Positions 26,114 through 34,990 are shown, numbered from the stretch's first letter. The stretch is DNA of 64,000 nucleotides from Actinacidiphila sp. DG2A-62 (GCF_035825295.1 NZ_JAYMGI010000002.1:1652001-1716000); one strand, 5' to 3'. Numbers and translations are program-made. The notes: generated from the sequence alone by a model not told the origin.

Positions 26114-27307
26114 TCACAGCCCGGCGAGCGCCTCCCGCACCAGGGCCAGGTCCGCCTCGGCGGCCAACCCCGCGTGGTAGAGGCGCAGTTCGGTGGCGCC
26201 GAGCGACGCGGCGTGCGCGGCGTCGGCGGCGAGCGTGGCCGGGCTGCCGCCCATGCCGCGCACGACGGTGAAGTTCGCCGCCAGCACGGTGTGCCGGCGC
26301 GCGTGCCGGGCGGCCGGGCCGAGCACCGCCTCGCGCGCCGCCGCGTCCCCGGTGCACGGCAGCACCAGCCCGTCGGCCACGCCGAGGATGTGCGCGGCGT
26401 CCACCCCGGCGTTCGCGCCGCAGCGGTACGGCGCCGGGTCGGCGTGCATCAGCACCTGGAAGCCGGGCTCCGCCGCCGCGCGCACCGCTGCCACCACCGC
26501 CTCCTGGAGCGAACGCGCCTGCCGCGTCCGCCAGTCCAGCACCGCGGCGGCCAGGTCGGCGTCGCCGAGCAGCGCGGCGCCGACGGGTGCGTCGAGGACG
26601 GCGCCGGGAGCAGTGCCGCGTCCCGCCCAGTGCGGTGCGAGCCCCCGCCGCACCGCCGCGGCGAGCCGTTCGCCGTCCACGCCGCGGTCCGCGTAACCGG
26701 CCCTGCAGTGCGGGCAGAAGCACAGCGACATCAGGTACTGCTCCGCGTCGCCGAGCGGCACCCCGCCGATCTTGTCGTGGGCGTGCAGGTGCGCCAGGCC
26801 GTACCAGCCGAGGGATTCCAGCTCCGTGCCGGACGCGCCGGGCCGGGTCGCGGCTTCGGCGGCCAGCTCCACCAGGTAGGCGCGGACGGCCGGTTGGGCG
26901 ATGCACGGCGCCCAGGGGTAGCGGTCGCCGTAGGCGTTGACCACGCTGGTGTCCGGACGGTCGCGGCCCATGCGGGAGTTGTGCGCGAGCACCACCCAGG
27001 TGTGCACGTCGAGTCCGGCGGCGCGCAGCGCGGCGGCGGCCTCGCCCCAGGCGTCGCCGGGCGCCCAGGCGCCGGCGGCGTAGGGCCGCAACTCCCGGTC
27101 CCGCCAGCGGTGTTCGTCGGTCGGGTAGAGCACCGCGGCGTGCTCGGCGGTGACCACCCGGTGCCGCGGGTGGCGCGGGGTCAGCGCGCGGGTGGAGTGG
27201 TAGGCGGCGGCGAGGGTGACCTGCGCGACGCCGAGCGCGGCGATGCGCTCGGGCGCGGCGGGGTCGCCCACCACGTCCCAGGGGTAGACGAAGGCGGAGG
27301 CTCTCAT
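26114..27307 (-). CDS. Uncharacterised Ala-rich protein in the kdgD operon
   Basis: The 397-residue protein begins MRASAFVYPWDVVG and has alternating helix/strand text like a TIM barrel: HTWVVLAHNSRMGRDRPDTS, LESLGWYGLAHLHAHDKIGG, SLCFCPHCRAGYADRG, VLMHADPAPYR, VLAANFTVVRGMGG. The CFCPHC segment and several His and Asp residues could bind metal. It follows kdgD by 25 nt on the same strand, so it probably acts on sugar acids or their oligomers, perhaps as a glycosidase-like protein. I cannot name the family with confidence. ATG 27307 is used; a GTG three bases upstream is also possible. Confidence 0.7.
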   Translation of the reverse strand: MRASAFVYPWDVVGDPAAPERIAALGVAQVTLAAAYHSTRALTPRHPRHRVVTAEHAAVLYPTDEHRWRDRELRPYAAGAWAPGDAWGEAAAALRAAGLDVHTWVVLAHNSRMGRDRPDTSVVNAYGDRYPWAPCIAQPAVRAYLVELAAEAATRPGASGTELESLGWYGLAHLHAHDKIGGVPLGDAEQYLMSLCFCPHCRAGYADRGVDGERLAAAVRRGLAPHWAGRGTAPGAVLDAPVGAALLGDADLAAAVLDWRTRQARSLQEAVVAAVRAAAEPGFQVLMHADPAPYRCGANAGVDAAHILGVADGLVLPCTGDAAAREAVLGPAARHARRHTVLAANFTVVRGMGGSPATLAADAAHAASLGATELRLYHAGLAAEADLALVREALAGL

Positions 27308-27332
27308 CACCGGCGGCGTCCCGTGCCCGCCG

Positions 27333-28271
27333 TCAGTTCTCGCCGAGCAGCGCGAGTCCGCGCTCGATCAGCTCGGCGAGCTCCTTGACGTGGGCGGGCG
27401 ACGGCTCCGACAGCGGCGGGCGCACCTCGCCGACATCGGTGCCGCGCAGCCGCACCCCGGCCTTGACCAGCGAGACGGCGTAGCCGCGGCCCTTGTTGCG
27501 CAAATCCACCAGCGGCCGGTAGAAGCCGTCGAGCAGCCGGTCCACCACCGCGTCGTCGCCGGTGGTCAGGGCGCGGTGGAAGGCGAGGGCGATCTCGGGC
27601 GAGAAGGCGTAGACCGCCGAGGAGTAGAGGGTGACGCCGATGCCGCGGTAGGCCAGGCCGGTGAGCTCGGCGGTGGGCAGGCCGTTGAAGTACAGGAAGT
27701 CCTCGCCGGGCCGGGCGGTGCGCACCGCGCTGATGATCCGCTGCATGAGGTCCAGGTCGCCGTAACCGTCCTTCAGGCCGATGACGTTGGGGATCGCGGC
27801 GAGGGCGACGACGGTCTCCGGGGTGAAGACCGCGTTGTCGCGCTGGTAGACGATCACGTCCAGGCCGGTGCCGGCGGCGAGGGCGGTGTAGTGCCGCAGC
27901 AGGCCGTCCTGGTCGGCGGTGACGAGGTACGGCGGCATCGCCAACAGGCCGTCCGCGCCGGCCCGTTCGGCGAGCGCCGCGTACTGGAGGGCGAGCGCGG
28001 TGCCGTATCCGGCGCCGGCCACGACGGGGGCCCGGCCGGCGGCCTCCTCGACCGCGGCGGCGACGCACGCGCGGAACTCCTCGGGGGTCAGCGCGTGGAA
28101 CTCACCCGTGCCGCAGCAGGCGAAGACGGCCGCCGCGCCGGCCTCCACGCCCGCGCGCACATGGGTGCGGAAGGCGTCGAGGTCGAGGGCGCCGTCCGGA
28201 CCGAAGGCGGTCACCGGGAAGAACAGCAGGCCGTCGAGGCGCCCGGCGAGCGCGGATGCGGGTGAGGTCAT
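27333..28271 (-). CDS. kdgD: 5-dehydro-4-deoxyglucarate dehydratase (KDG dehydratase)
   Basis: The 312-residue protein belongs to the DHDPS/NAL aldolase family: FFPVTAFGPDGALDLDAFRTH, CCGTGEFHALTPEEF, IVYQRDNAVF (family Tyr) and the Schiff-base Lys in NVIGLKDGYGDLDLM. The GLKDGYGD context fits KdgD, which dehydrates and decarboxylates 5-dehydro-4-deoxy-D-glucarate to 2-oxoglutarate semialdehyde. Its product is the substrate of the dehydrogenase at 20.5-22.2 kb. ATG 28271 has a GGGGGA site upstream; an ATG at 28331 lies in the promoter region and is rejected. It is first in a two-gene minus-strand operon and divergent from udh. Confidence 0.9.
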   Translation of the reverse strand: MTSPASALAGRLDGLLFFPVTAFGPDGALDLDAFRTHVRAGVEAGAAAVFACCGTGEFHALTPEEFRACVAAAVEEAAGRAPVVAGAGYGTALALQYAALAERAGADGLLAMPPYLVTADQDGLLRHYTALAAGTGLDVIVYQRDNAVFTPETVVALAAIPNVIGLKDGYGDLDLMQRIISAVRTARPGEDFLYFNGLPTAELTGLAYRGIGVTLYSSAVYAFSPEIALAFHRALTTGDDAVVDRLLDGFYRPLVDLRNKGRGYAVSLVKAGVRLRGTDVGEVRPPLSEPSPAHVKELAELIERGLALLGEN

Positions 28272-28493
28272 CGGTCCCCCCTGAGGGTGTGCGCACTTCT
28301 GATTCATATCCATATTCGTGAACGCTGCCACGCTAGGCGAGGCCGCCTCCGCCGGTCAAGCCGGTGACCGGCCGACACCCGGGGCGCCCCGAGGCCCGCC
28401 GCACCCCTGCCACGACCCGCCATTCGTCCACGTACATGAATCACATCCACGGATATACTCGACGGCGTCGTCCGCTCCCGAGGAGGCCCCGCG
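28272..28493. promoter_or_regulatory. Divergent control region between kdgD and udh
   Basis: The 222 nt hold promoters in both directions. On the plus strand GGATATACT (28451-28459) gives a TATACT -10 box 35 nt before udh; bases 28452-28472 match the IclR-gene promoter motif at 18 of 21 positions. On the minus strand GGATATGAAT near 28303-28312 is a likely -10 for kdgD. ATGAATCA occurs at 28436-28443 and in inverted form at 28300-28307. A shared regulator, most simply the IclR protein encoded at 22.4 kb, is inferred. Confidence 0.5.
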
Positions 28494-29312
28494 ATGCCCG
28501 CTGCCCGTACCGTCCTGCTCACCGGCGCCGCAGGCGGAGTCGGCACCCTGATGCGCGAGCTGCTGCCACCGTACGGCTACGACCTGCGGCTGTTCGACGT
28601 CCAGCCGGTCCCGGGCGACACCGGCGGCGCGCAGGTGATCACCGCGGACCTCGCCGACCGGGCCGCGCTGCGCGAGGCGGTGCGCGGCGTCGACGCGGTG
28701 CTGCACCTGGCGGGCATCTCGCTGGAGTCCTCGTTCGAGAAGATCCTGCGCGCCAACATCGAGGGCGCCCACCACCTCTACGAGGCGGTCCGCGAGGAGG
28801 GCGTGCGCCGCGTGGTCTTCGCCTCCAGCAACCACGCGATCGGCTTCACCCCGCGCCCGCGCGGCGACGACCCGCTGATCCCGGTCACCGCGCCGCGCCG
28901 CCCCGACACCTTCTACGGCCTGTCCAAGTGCTTCGGCGAGGACCTCGCACAGCTCTACGCGGACCTGCACGGCATCGACACCGTCTCGGTCCGGCTCGGC
29001 TCCTGCTTCCCCGAGCCCACCACGGTGCGGATGCTGTCGATGTGGCTCAGCCCCGCGGACGGCGCCCGCCTCTTCCACGCGGCGCTCACCGCGGACGTCA
29101 CCGGCCACACCGTCGTCTACGGCTCCTCCGCCAACACCCGGCTGTGGTGGGACCTGTCCACCGCGCGGGCGCTGGGCTACGAGCCGCAGGACGACTCCGA
29201 GCCGTTCGCCGCGCGGCTGATCGCCGAGCAGGGCGAGCTGGAACCCGGCAACCCGGCGCACGACAACGTCGGCGGCGCGTTCTGCACGACGCCGCCGATC
29301 TGGCCGCACTAG
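28494..29312 (+). CDS. udh: NAD-dependent uronate dehydrogenase
   Basis: The 272-residue SDR protein has the Rossmann motif LLTGAAGGVGTLMRELL, LHLAGISLESSFEKILRANIEG, the catalytic Ser (VVFASSNHAIGF) and YGLSKCFGEDLA with the YxxxK pair. The ASSNHAIGF and RLGSCFPEP texts are typical of uronate dehydrogenases, which oxidise D-glucuronate or D-galacturonate to the aldarolactone. With kdgD and ketoglutarate-semialdehyde dehydrogenase this gives the first and last steps of the oxidative uronate route. The aldarate dehydratase that should link them is not in the window. An AGGAGG site precedes ATG 28494. Confidence 0.9.
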   Translation: MPAARTVLLTGAAGGVGTLMRELLPPYGYDLRLFDVQPVPGDTGGAQVITADLADRAALREAVRGVDAVLHLAGISLESSFEKILRANIEGAHHLYEAVREEGVRRVVFASSNHAIGFTPRPRGDDPLIPVTAPRRPDTFYGLSKCFGEDLAQLYADLHGIDTVSVRLGSCFPEPTTVRMLSMWLSPADGARLFHAALTADVTGHTVVYGSSANTRLWWDLSTARALGYEPQDDSEPFAARLIAEQGELEPGNPAHDNVGGAFCTTPPIWPH

Positions 29313-29348
29313 CCGGGGCGGGCGCGCGGAGACGGGCAGGGGCGCGCT

Positions 29349-29404
29349 CGGGCGGGCGCGTACGGGCGGGCGCATACGGGCGGGCTCGCTCGGGCGGGCG
29401 CGAG
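29349..29404 (+). repeat. Four 14-bp G-rich tandem repeats after udh
   Basis: Four units of the pattern CGGGCGGGCGCGTA (variants at the last bases) lie head to tail. Each contains two GGG runs, so the plus strand has eight GGG runs in 56 nt and could form G-quadruplexes. They lie 36 nt after the udh stop and 93 nt before dapD. No gene is present here. Confidence 0.75.
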
Positions 29405-29496
29405 GACAAGGGGGCGTGCCCACCGGCGCGGACCCCGCGGACCTGGCGGTTCGGGTCGAGGCGCGCACGGCCGCCGGCAGCCGCTAGCGTTGCCGT

Positions 29497-30476
29497 ATGA
29501 CACAGACCCGCGCCACGGGCGCCATCGGCGCCGGCCTCGCCACGATCGCGGAGGACGGCACCGTCCTCGACACCTGGTACCCCTCCCCCGCCTCACCGAG
29601 GAGCCCGGACCCGCGGGGACCGTACGGCTGACCGCGGAGCAGGCCGCCCAGGAACTGGGGGAGGCGGCGCCGCGCGCGCTGGGGCAGGACCCGCGCCGCG
29701 GCGTCGAGGTGGTCGCCGTCCGCACGGTGATCGGCTCCACCGACGACAAGCCGCTCGACACCCACGACGTCTACCTGCGGCTGCACCTGCTCAGCCACCG
29801 CCTGGTCCGGCCCAACGCGCAGAACCTCGAAGGGATCTTCGGGCTGCTGGCGAACGTGGCGTGGACCTCGCTCGGCCCGGTCGCGGTGCCGCGGCTGGAG
29901 CAGACCCGGCTGGCCGCGCGCGCCGAGGGTCTGCACCTGGCGGTGTACGGCGTCGACAAGTTCCCGCGGATGACCGACTACGTGGCGCCCTCCGGCGTTC
30001 GCATCGCCGACGCGGACCGGGTCCGGCTCGGCGCGCACCTGGCGTCCGGCACCACGGTCATGCACGAGGGCTTCTGCAACTTCAACGCCGGCACGCTCGG
30101 CACGTCGATGATCGAGGGCCGCATCTCGCAGGGCGTGGTGATCGGCGACGGCTCCGACGTCGGCGGCGGCGCGTCGATCATGGGCACGCTGTCCGGCGGC
30201 GGCACGCAGACCGTCTCGGTGGGCGAGCGCTGCCTGCTGGGCGCGGAGTCGGGTCTGGGCATCGCGCTGGGCGACGACTGCGTGGTCGAGGCCGGCCTCT
30301 ACGTCACCGCGGGCACCCGGGTCACGCTGCCGGACGGCCGGATCGTCAAGGCGCTGGAGCTGTCCGGCGCCCACAACCTGCTCTTCCGCCGCAACTCCAC
30401 CACCGGCACCGTGGAGGTGCTGCAGCGCACCGGCTCCTGGGGCGGACTCAACGCGGCGCTGCACAGCCACAACTGA
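29497..30476 (+). CDS. dapD: 2,3,4,5-tetrahydropyridine-2,6-dicarboxylate N-succinyltransferase, with apparent frameshift
   Basis: The main part is an actinobacterial Dap[35 protein letters not shown], then hexapeptide left-handed beta-helix text ([34 protein letters not shown]) and the end [11 protein letters not shown]. It succinylates tetrahydrodipicolinate for lysine and meso/LL-diaminopimelate, which peptidoglycan needs. The true N-terminus starts at ATG 29497 ([20 protein letters not shown]) in another frame and runs to WYPSP; the rest continues in the -1 frame ([11 protein letters not shown]). One missing C in the run at 29585-29589 explains it. Uncorrected, the long frame begins with nonsense residues. 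As the enzyme is normally essential, a sequence error is likely. Confidence 0.88.
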
Positions 30477-30749
30477 CCGCGGGCGTACGCCCGGCGCGCG
30501 TCCGGGGTCGTTCGGAACTCGTACCGCACGCCCGGCTTGGGCGGTGGCTACGGGGGGTACTCCCGGAGAGGCGTTCTGTGTCCGGTAGCGGTCGCCCGGG
30601 GCCGTGCAGGCAATACGCTGAGCGATGACGCGCAGTGCCGCGCGCACGTCCTCGCGGCGCCGCGGGCTCCCTCATGCCCCGGCGCCGGGCGGACGCGCCG
30701 TGGCGCGGGTCGACATATCCCGATGAGATGCTGAATGGGAGCCCTCCCG

Positions 30750-32372
30750 ATGTCCGCAAGTCCCCTCGTCCTGCCGCCTGTCCGGCTGCTGCCCGCGGAC
30801 GACCTGGCCCGGCTCGCCCTGGCCGCGCCGCTGCTCGACCGCGCGTTGCGGCTCACCCGGTGGGCCGCGCCGTATCGCGACGTCGACGCCATGGGGGAAC
30901 TCACGGAAGCCGATCTCGCGGCGGCGGCGGCCGAGTTGGGGCTCGCCGACGAGGAGGGCGGACTGGCCGACACCGCGCTGGCCTGGGGCGTCGCCGTGGA
31001 CACCGGGCTGCTGACGGTCGACGTCGACGAGGGCGCGGTGGAGAGCACCGGGACCGGGGAGCCGGCCGGGCGGGCCGTGCCGGGCGAGACGTTCGTGCAG
31101 GTGGAGAAGGGTGACGCGGACGAGATCCTGGACCTGTGGCTGTCCGCGACCGAATCGGCGCTCGCCGAGGCCGCCGCGCTGGACCTGGAGTCGCTGCGCG
31201 GGGCGGCCGGCGACGAGCCGGCGGACCCGGAGCCGGTCGGCCGGGACGCCGCGGAGGACTCCGACGGCGCGGCGGCGGACGGCGCGGCGCGGGCCGGCCG
31301 CGGCGCCCGGGCGCGCCGCGGCGTCGCCGGGGACGAGCGCCCGCCGCTGGAGGACACCGCGTGGGACCCGGAGGAGGAGGCGGAGTTCCTGGACTCCGCG
31401 CTGGTCAACCTCTACGCGCTGACCGCGATGGACGCCGCCGTTCCGGACGCGCAGCGGCCGCAGGGCGGCGCGGTGCCGCTGCCGGTGCTGGCCGCCTCGC
31501 TGGTGGTGCCGGAGGAGATGGAGCAGCCGAGCGACGCGGTGCTCGAAGAGGTCACCGAGGTCATGATGCGGCTGGACGGCCACTTCCGGCTGCTCACGCC
31601 GACCGGTCTGCTGGACTACCAGCCGGTGGACGAGACGCTGATCGAGGAGGACGGCGAGCCGGACGCCGCGGCGGCCGACCTGGAGGACCTGGACCCGGAG
31701 GAGATCTCCCGGTACGGCATGGTGAAGCTGACCCCGCTCGGCCTGCACGGGATGCGCGAACGCCTCAACGACGCGGGCGCGTCCGCCCCCGCGGTGGGCG
31801 AGCTGGCCGCGCGCCCGGCCGCCGAGCTGCTGGCGTCGCTGACCGAGTATCCGGAGCAGGCGGCGCGCGAGGAGGCGCAGTTGTGGCTGGGCAGGCGCCA
31901 ACCGGGCGACGCGGCGCGGGAGTTGCTGGCCGCCTCGCGCGGTGACGACGAACCGGCGCCGCAGCGGCGGCTGATCGCGCAGCAGTCGCTGGCGCTGCTG
32001 GGCGCCGAGGCGGAGCCCGCGGTGCGCGAGGTGCTGGACGACCGGCAGTTGGGCGGGCTCGCCCGGGTGTGGCTGACCGAGCGCGGCGCGGCGGACGTGC
32101 CGGCGCCCGACCAGGCGATGGTGTTCTGGCTGACCGTGGACACGCTGGCGGCGCAGCTCGCCTCGGGCGATGACCCGGAGCTGCTGGCCGAACTGGTCCG
32201 CGACCTGGTGGCCCGGCACGACGGGTTCTTCGACCAGGCGTGGCGGGTGGACCACCCGGCGACCGCGGAGGTCCTGGAGGCGATGGGCCGGCTGCACCCG
32301 GACCGCAAGGCGGCGAAGGAGGCCCGCAAGGCGGCGTTCAAGGCCCGCTCGCGCAGCGGCGCCCCGAGCTGA
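30750..32372 (+). CDS. Conserved acidic hypothetical protein
   Basis: The 540-residue cytoplasmic protein starts MSASPLVLPPVRLLPADDLA. ATG 30750 is preferred because GGAG lies 8 nt upstream; ATG 30735 precedes that site. The N-terminal third (to about 150) and C-terminal half (about 300-540) look helical, with TPLGLHGMRERLNDAGA and a Lys/Arg-rich end (AAKEARKAAFKARSRSG). Between them is an Ala/Asp/Glu-rich spacer. It has no membrane segment or signal peptide. Proteins like it occur next to dapD in Streptomyces but have no known role. Confidence 0.75.
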   Translation: MSASPLVLPPVRLLPADDLARLALAAPLLDRALRLTRWAAPYRDVDAMGELTEADLAAAAAELGLADEEGGLADTALAWGVAVDTGLLTVDVDEGAVESTGTGEPAGRAVPGETFVQVEKGDADEILDLWLSATESALAEAAALDLESLRGAAGDEPADPEPVGRDAAEDSDGAAADGAARAGRGARARRGVAGDERPPLEDTAWDPEEEAEFLDSALVNLYALTAMDAAVPDAQRPQGGAVPLPVLAASLVVPEEMEQPSDAVLEEVTEVMMRLDGHFRLLTPTGLLDYQPVDETLIEEDGEPDAAAADLEDLDPEEISRYGMVKLTPLGLHGMRERLNDAGASAPAVGELAARPAAELLASLTEYPEQAAREEAQLWLGRRQPGDAARELLAASRGDDEPAPQRRLIAQQSLALLGAEAEPAVREVLDDRQLGGLARVWLTERGAADVPAPDQAMVFWLTVDTLAAQLASGDDPELLAELVRDLVARHDGFFDQAWRVDHPATAEVLEAMGRLHPDRKAAKEARKAAFKARSRSGAPS

Positions 32373-32590
32373 CGCGGGACCCCGGCCCGGCAAGGGGCGT
32401 GCGGGGCGGGGGGCGGAACGCGGCGGCCCGCGAGGCCCTGCGGCTCTCGGGGCGCTGCGCGGCTCTCGGGGCGCTGCTCTCGGGGCTGTGCGACGCACCG
32501 CGAGGCTGGTGCGCCTCCTGGGGCCCGCGAGACGCGTACTTGGTACGGGCTTTACGAATTCTTGGCGCGATAGGGGGCTGTCCCCCGGCG
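32373..32590. other. Non-coding gap upstream of phoX with direct repeats
   Basis: No gene is seen. At 32441-32457 and 32460-32476 the same 17 nt (CGGCTCTCGGGGCGCTG) recur with a period of 19, and a partial third copy follows to 32490. The stretch 32540-32575 (GGGCTTTACGAATTC) is AT-richer and may hold a promoter for phoX upstream of the PHO-box-like repeats. Confidence 0.5.
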
Positions 32591-32619
32591 GGTTCCGCAC
32601 CGTTCACCGGACGTTGGCC
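32591..32619 (+). promoter_or_regulatory. PHO-box-like direct repeats upstream of phoX
   Basis: GTTCACC at 32602-32608 is the exact core of the Streptomyces PhoP-binding repeat. GTTGGCC follows 11 nt later (32613-32619) and GGTTCCG precedes it by 11 nt (32591-32597). The 11-nt period and position 55-83 nt before the start fit PhoP activation under phosphate limitation. The match is partial outside the central unit. Confidence 0.5.
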
Positions 32620-32673
32620 GGGGAGCGGGAGCGTAGCCCGCCGGAAGCCCCCGCGCGACAGAAGGAGAGCACC

Positions 32674-34224
32674 GTGCCGCTCACCCGCAGAGACTTCGTC
32701 CAGCGTTCCGCGATCACCGGCGCCGGCATCGCGCTGACCGGCGCCGTCGACGTCCTGGCCACCGCGCCCGGCGCGCTGGCCGCCGACGGCCGCGGCGGTC
32801 ACCAGGGCCAGGACGGCCACGGCGGCCATGACGGCCCCGGCCGCACCGAGCCCGGCTACGGCCCGCTGGTGGACGACCCGGCCGGGCTGCTCGCGCTGCC
32901 GGCCGGCTTCTCCTACCGGGTGGTCACCCGCAGCGGCGAGACCACCTTGGACTCCGGTGAGTCCACCCCGTCCAACCACGACGGCACCGCCGCGTTCGCC
33001 GGCGAGCGCGGCGCGACCCTGCTGGTCAACAACCACGAGCTGGGCGGCCCGCGGTCGAAGTGGGCATACCCCGTCCCGCTGGCGTCCGGGCTGGTCTACG
33101 ACCCCGCGGCGTCCGGCGGCTGCACCGTGGTCGAGGTGCCGCGGCACTGGAACGACGGCGCGGACGGCAGCGGGAAGGACGCCGGACGGGGCCACGGGAA
33201 CGGCGGCGGCGGGCGGCCCGGTCACGAGCCGGTCGCCGAGTGGGTCGGCATCGCCGGCACATCCACCAACTGCGCGGGCGGCGCGACTCCTTGGGGCACC
33301 TGGCTGACCTGCGAGGAGACCGAGGACAAGGCCGGCGTCAACGGCATGACCAAGGACCACGGCTACGTCTTCGAGGTCGACCCGCACGACCGCCGCGCCA
33401 ACCGCGACCCCAAGCCGCTGAAGGCGCTGGGCCGTTACGCGCATGAGGCGGTCGTGGTCGATCCCAAGCGCGGCCACCTGTACCTCACCGAGGACGCGTC
33501 GGGCCCCAACGGCCTGCTCTACCGCTGGACCCCGCCGCAGGGCTTCCGCCACGGCCGCGGCCGGCTGGCGACGCTCGGCGACACCGCGGGCGCGTTGCAG
33601 GCGTTCCGCTGCTTCGACTCCGGCGGCCGCTACGTCGACGACCTGTCCCGCGCCACCCGCATCGGCACGGTCTACGGCGTGGACTGGGTCGACGTGCCGG
33701 ACCGCGACGCCCGGCAGACCTCGGTGCGCAAGCAGTTCACCGAGGGCCAGGTGACCCGCGCCCGCAAGCTGGAGGGCATGTGGTGGGCGGACGGCGGCGC
33801 GTACGTGGTGTCGTCGTTCGCACGCGAGGAGAGCCCGGTGCAGCACGACGGCGCGGTGTGGTTCTACGACGCCTCGCGGCGCACCATGACGCTGAAGGTG
33901 CTGCTGGGCGTCAACGCCGAGCCGGAGAAGGAGGGCGCGTTCGACGGGCCCGACAACATCACCGTCTCCCCGTACGGCGGCCTGATCCTGGCCGAGGACG
34001 GCAACGGCGTGCAGCACCTGTTCGGTGCGCTGGAGGACGGCCGCACCTATCCGCTGGCCCGCAACCAGCTCAACATCGGCACCGAACAGGAGCCGGAGTA
34101 CAGCGAGTTCACCGGCGTGACCTTCTCCCCCGACGGCCGCACGCTGTTCGCGAACATCCAGACGCCCGGCATCATGCTGGCGATCACCGGGCCGTGGCGC
34201 CGCCAGGGCGGCAAGGGCTGCTGA
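32674..34224 (+). CDS. phoX: PhoX family phosphatase, Tat-secreted
   Basis: The 516-residue protein begins with a Tat signal (TRRDFVQRSAITGAGIALTG) and contains PhoX (DUF839) motifs: STPSNHDGTAAF, LLVNNHELGG, TSTNCAGGATPWGTWLTCEE, RYAHEAVVVDP and DNITVSPYGGLILAEDGNG. PhoX enzymes are extracellular Ca/Fe phosphatases that release phosphate from monoesters. GTG 32674 is chosen for its GAAGGAGAG site and the signal peptide. PHO-box-like repeats lie upstream. It is convergent with a secreted nuclease gene and shares a terminator with it. Confidence 0.92.
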   Translation: MPLTRRDFVQRSAITGAGIALTGAVDVLATAPGALAADGRGGHQGQDGHGGHDGPGRTEPGYGPLVDDPAGLLALPAGFSYRVVTRSGETTLDSGESTPSNHDGTAAFAGERGATLLVNNHELGGPRSKWAYPVPLASGLVYDPAASGGCTVVEVPRHWNDGADGSGKDAGRGHGNGGGGRPGHEPVAEWVGIAGTSTNCAGGATPWGTWLTCEETEDKAGVNGMTKDHGYVFEVDPHDRRANRDPKPLKALGRYAHEAVVVDPKRGHLYLTEDASGPNGLLYRWTPPQGFRHGRGRLATLGDTAGALQAFRCFDSGGRYVDDLSRATRIGTVYGVDWVDVPDRDARQTSVRKQFTEGQVTRARKLEGMWWADGGAYVVSSFAREESPVQHDGAVWFYDASRRTMTLKVLLGVNAEPEKEGAFDGPDNITVSPYGGLILAEDGNGVQHLFGALEDGRTYPLARNQLNIGTEQEPEYSEFTGVTFSPDGRTLFANIQTPGIMLAITGPWRRQGGKGC

Positions 34225-34230
34225 GCGCCT

Positions 34231-34261
34231 CCCCGGGCACGGGTTCGCCCCGTGCCCGGGG
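34231..34261. terminator. Bidirectional terminator with TTCG loop between phoX and the nuclease gene
   Basis: A 13-bp perfect stem (CCCCGGGCACGGG pairing with CCCGTGCCCGGGG) closes a TTCG tetraloop. It lies 6 nt after the phoX stop and 7 nt from the stop of the opposite gene, so it can serve both. Confidence 0.85.
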
Positions 34262-34268
34262 AAACGAT

Positions 34269-34913
34269 TCAGCAGCCGCTCAGCACGGACTGGAGCGTCG
34301 ACTTCTCGGCGCTGTCCACGGTCAGCCCGTAGTAGTGCTTGACCTGCACCCACGCGCGGGCATAGGTGCACCGGAAGGACGACTGGGGCAGCCACTCGGC
34401 CGGGTCGTCGTCGCCCTTGGAGCGGTTGGAGGACGCGGACACCGCGAGCAGCTGCGGCCGGGTCACGTCGTTGGCGAACGCCTGGCGCTGCGCGGTCGTC
34501 CACGCCCAGGCGCCGGAGGCCCACGCCTCGGCCAGCGGGACCAGGTGGTCGATGTCGAAGGTCGACGGGTCGGTGGTGGTCGCGCCGTCGTAGACGCTGG
34601 TCCAGTGGCCGGAGGTGGCCTTGCAGGCGCTGTCGGTGACCACGCTGGTGCCGTCGCGCTTGATCACGTACTCCCGGGTGTCGCAGGTGCCGGAGATCGT
34701 GATCCAGGTCGGGAACAGGTCGCGGTCGTAGGTGGAGGCGTGCGTCTCGGCGGTCGCCGTCATCCCGGACAGGTAGCTGCGGGCGGTCGAGGCCGCGATC
34801 GGCGTGGGCAGCGCGGCCTGCGCGGTGCCGCTGCCGAGGAGCAGCGCCGTCATGGCGAGCAGGGCGGAGCCGACGACAGCGGATATGCGGTACCGGAGAC
34901 GGTTTCTGGGCAT
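34269..34913 (-). CDS. Secreted HNH endonuclease (DUF1524/GmrSD C-terminal type)
   Basis: The 214-residue protein has a signal peptide (RISAVVGSALLAMTALLLGS, cleavage near AQA-AL), then the small secreted HNH fold: CDTREYVIKRDG, DIDHLVPLAEAWASGA with the catalytic His, ASSNRSKGDDDPAEWLP and CTYARAWVQVKHYYG. Two Cys pairs probably form disulfides. Such proteins degrade extracellular DNA. PHO-box-like repeats 80-110 nt upstream and the convergent PhoX suggest a role in taking phosphate from nucleic acid. Confidence 0.9.
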   Translation of the reverse strand: MPRNRLRYRISAVVGSALLAMTALLLGSGTAQAALPTPIAASTARSYLSGMTATAETHASTYDRDLFPTWITISGTCDTREYVIKRDGTSVVTDSACKATSGHWTSVYDGATTTDPSTFDIDHLVPLAEAWASGAWAWTTAQRQAFANDVTRPQLLAVSASSNRSKGDDDPAEWLPQSSFRCTYARAWVQVKHYYGLTVDSAEKSTLQSVLSGC

Positions 34914-34990
34914 GGCTGAGCACTCCCGTGACTAGGGGTCGAGACGGTGCGGGTGGTGCCCGACCAGGGTCCCGGCCCCGGGTCTATGCG

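Noticed and set aside
29349..29404. Phage or element attachment site
   Set aside because: There is no tRNA, integrase or second copy of the repeat; it is a simple G-rich tandem repeat.
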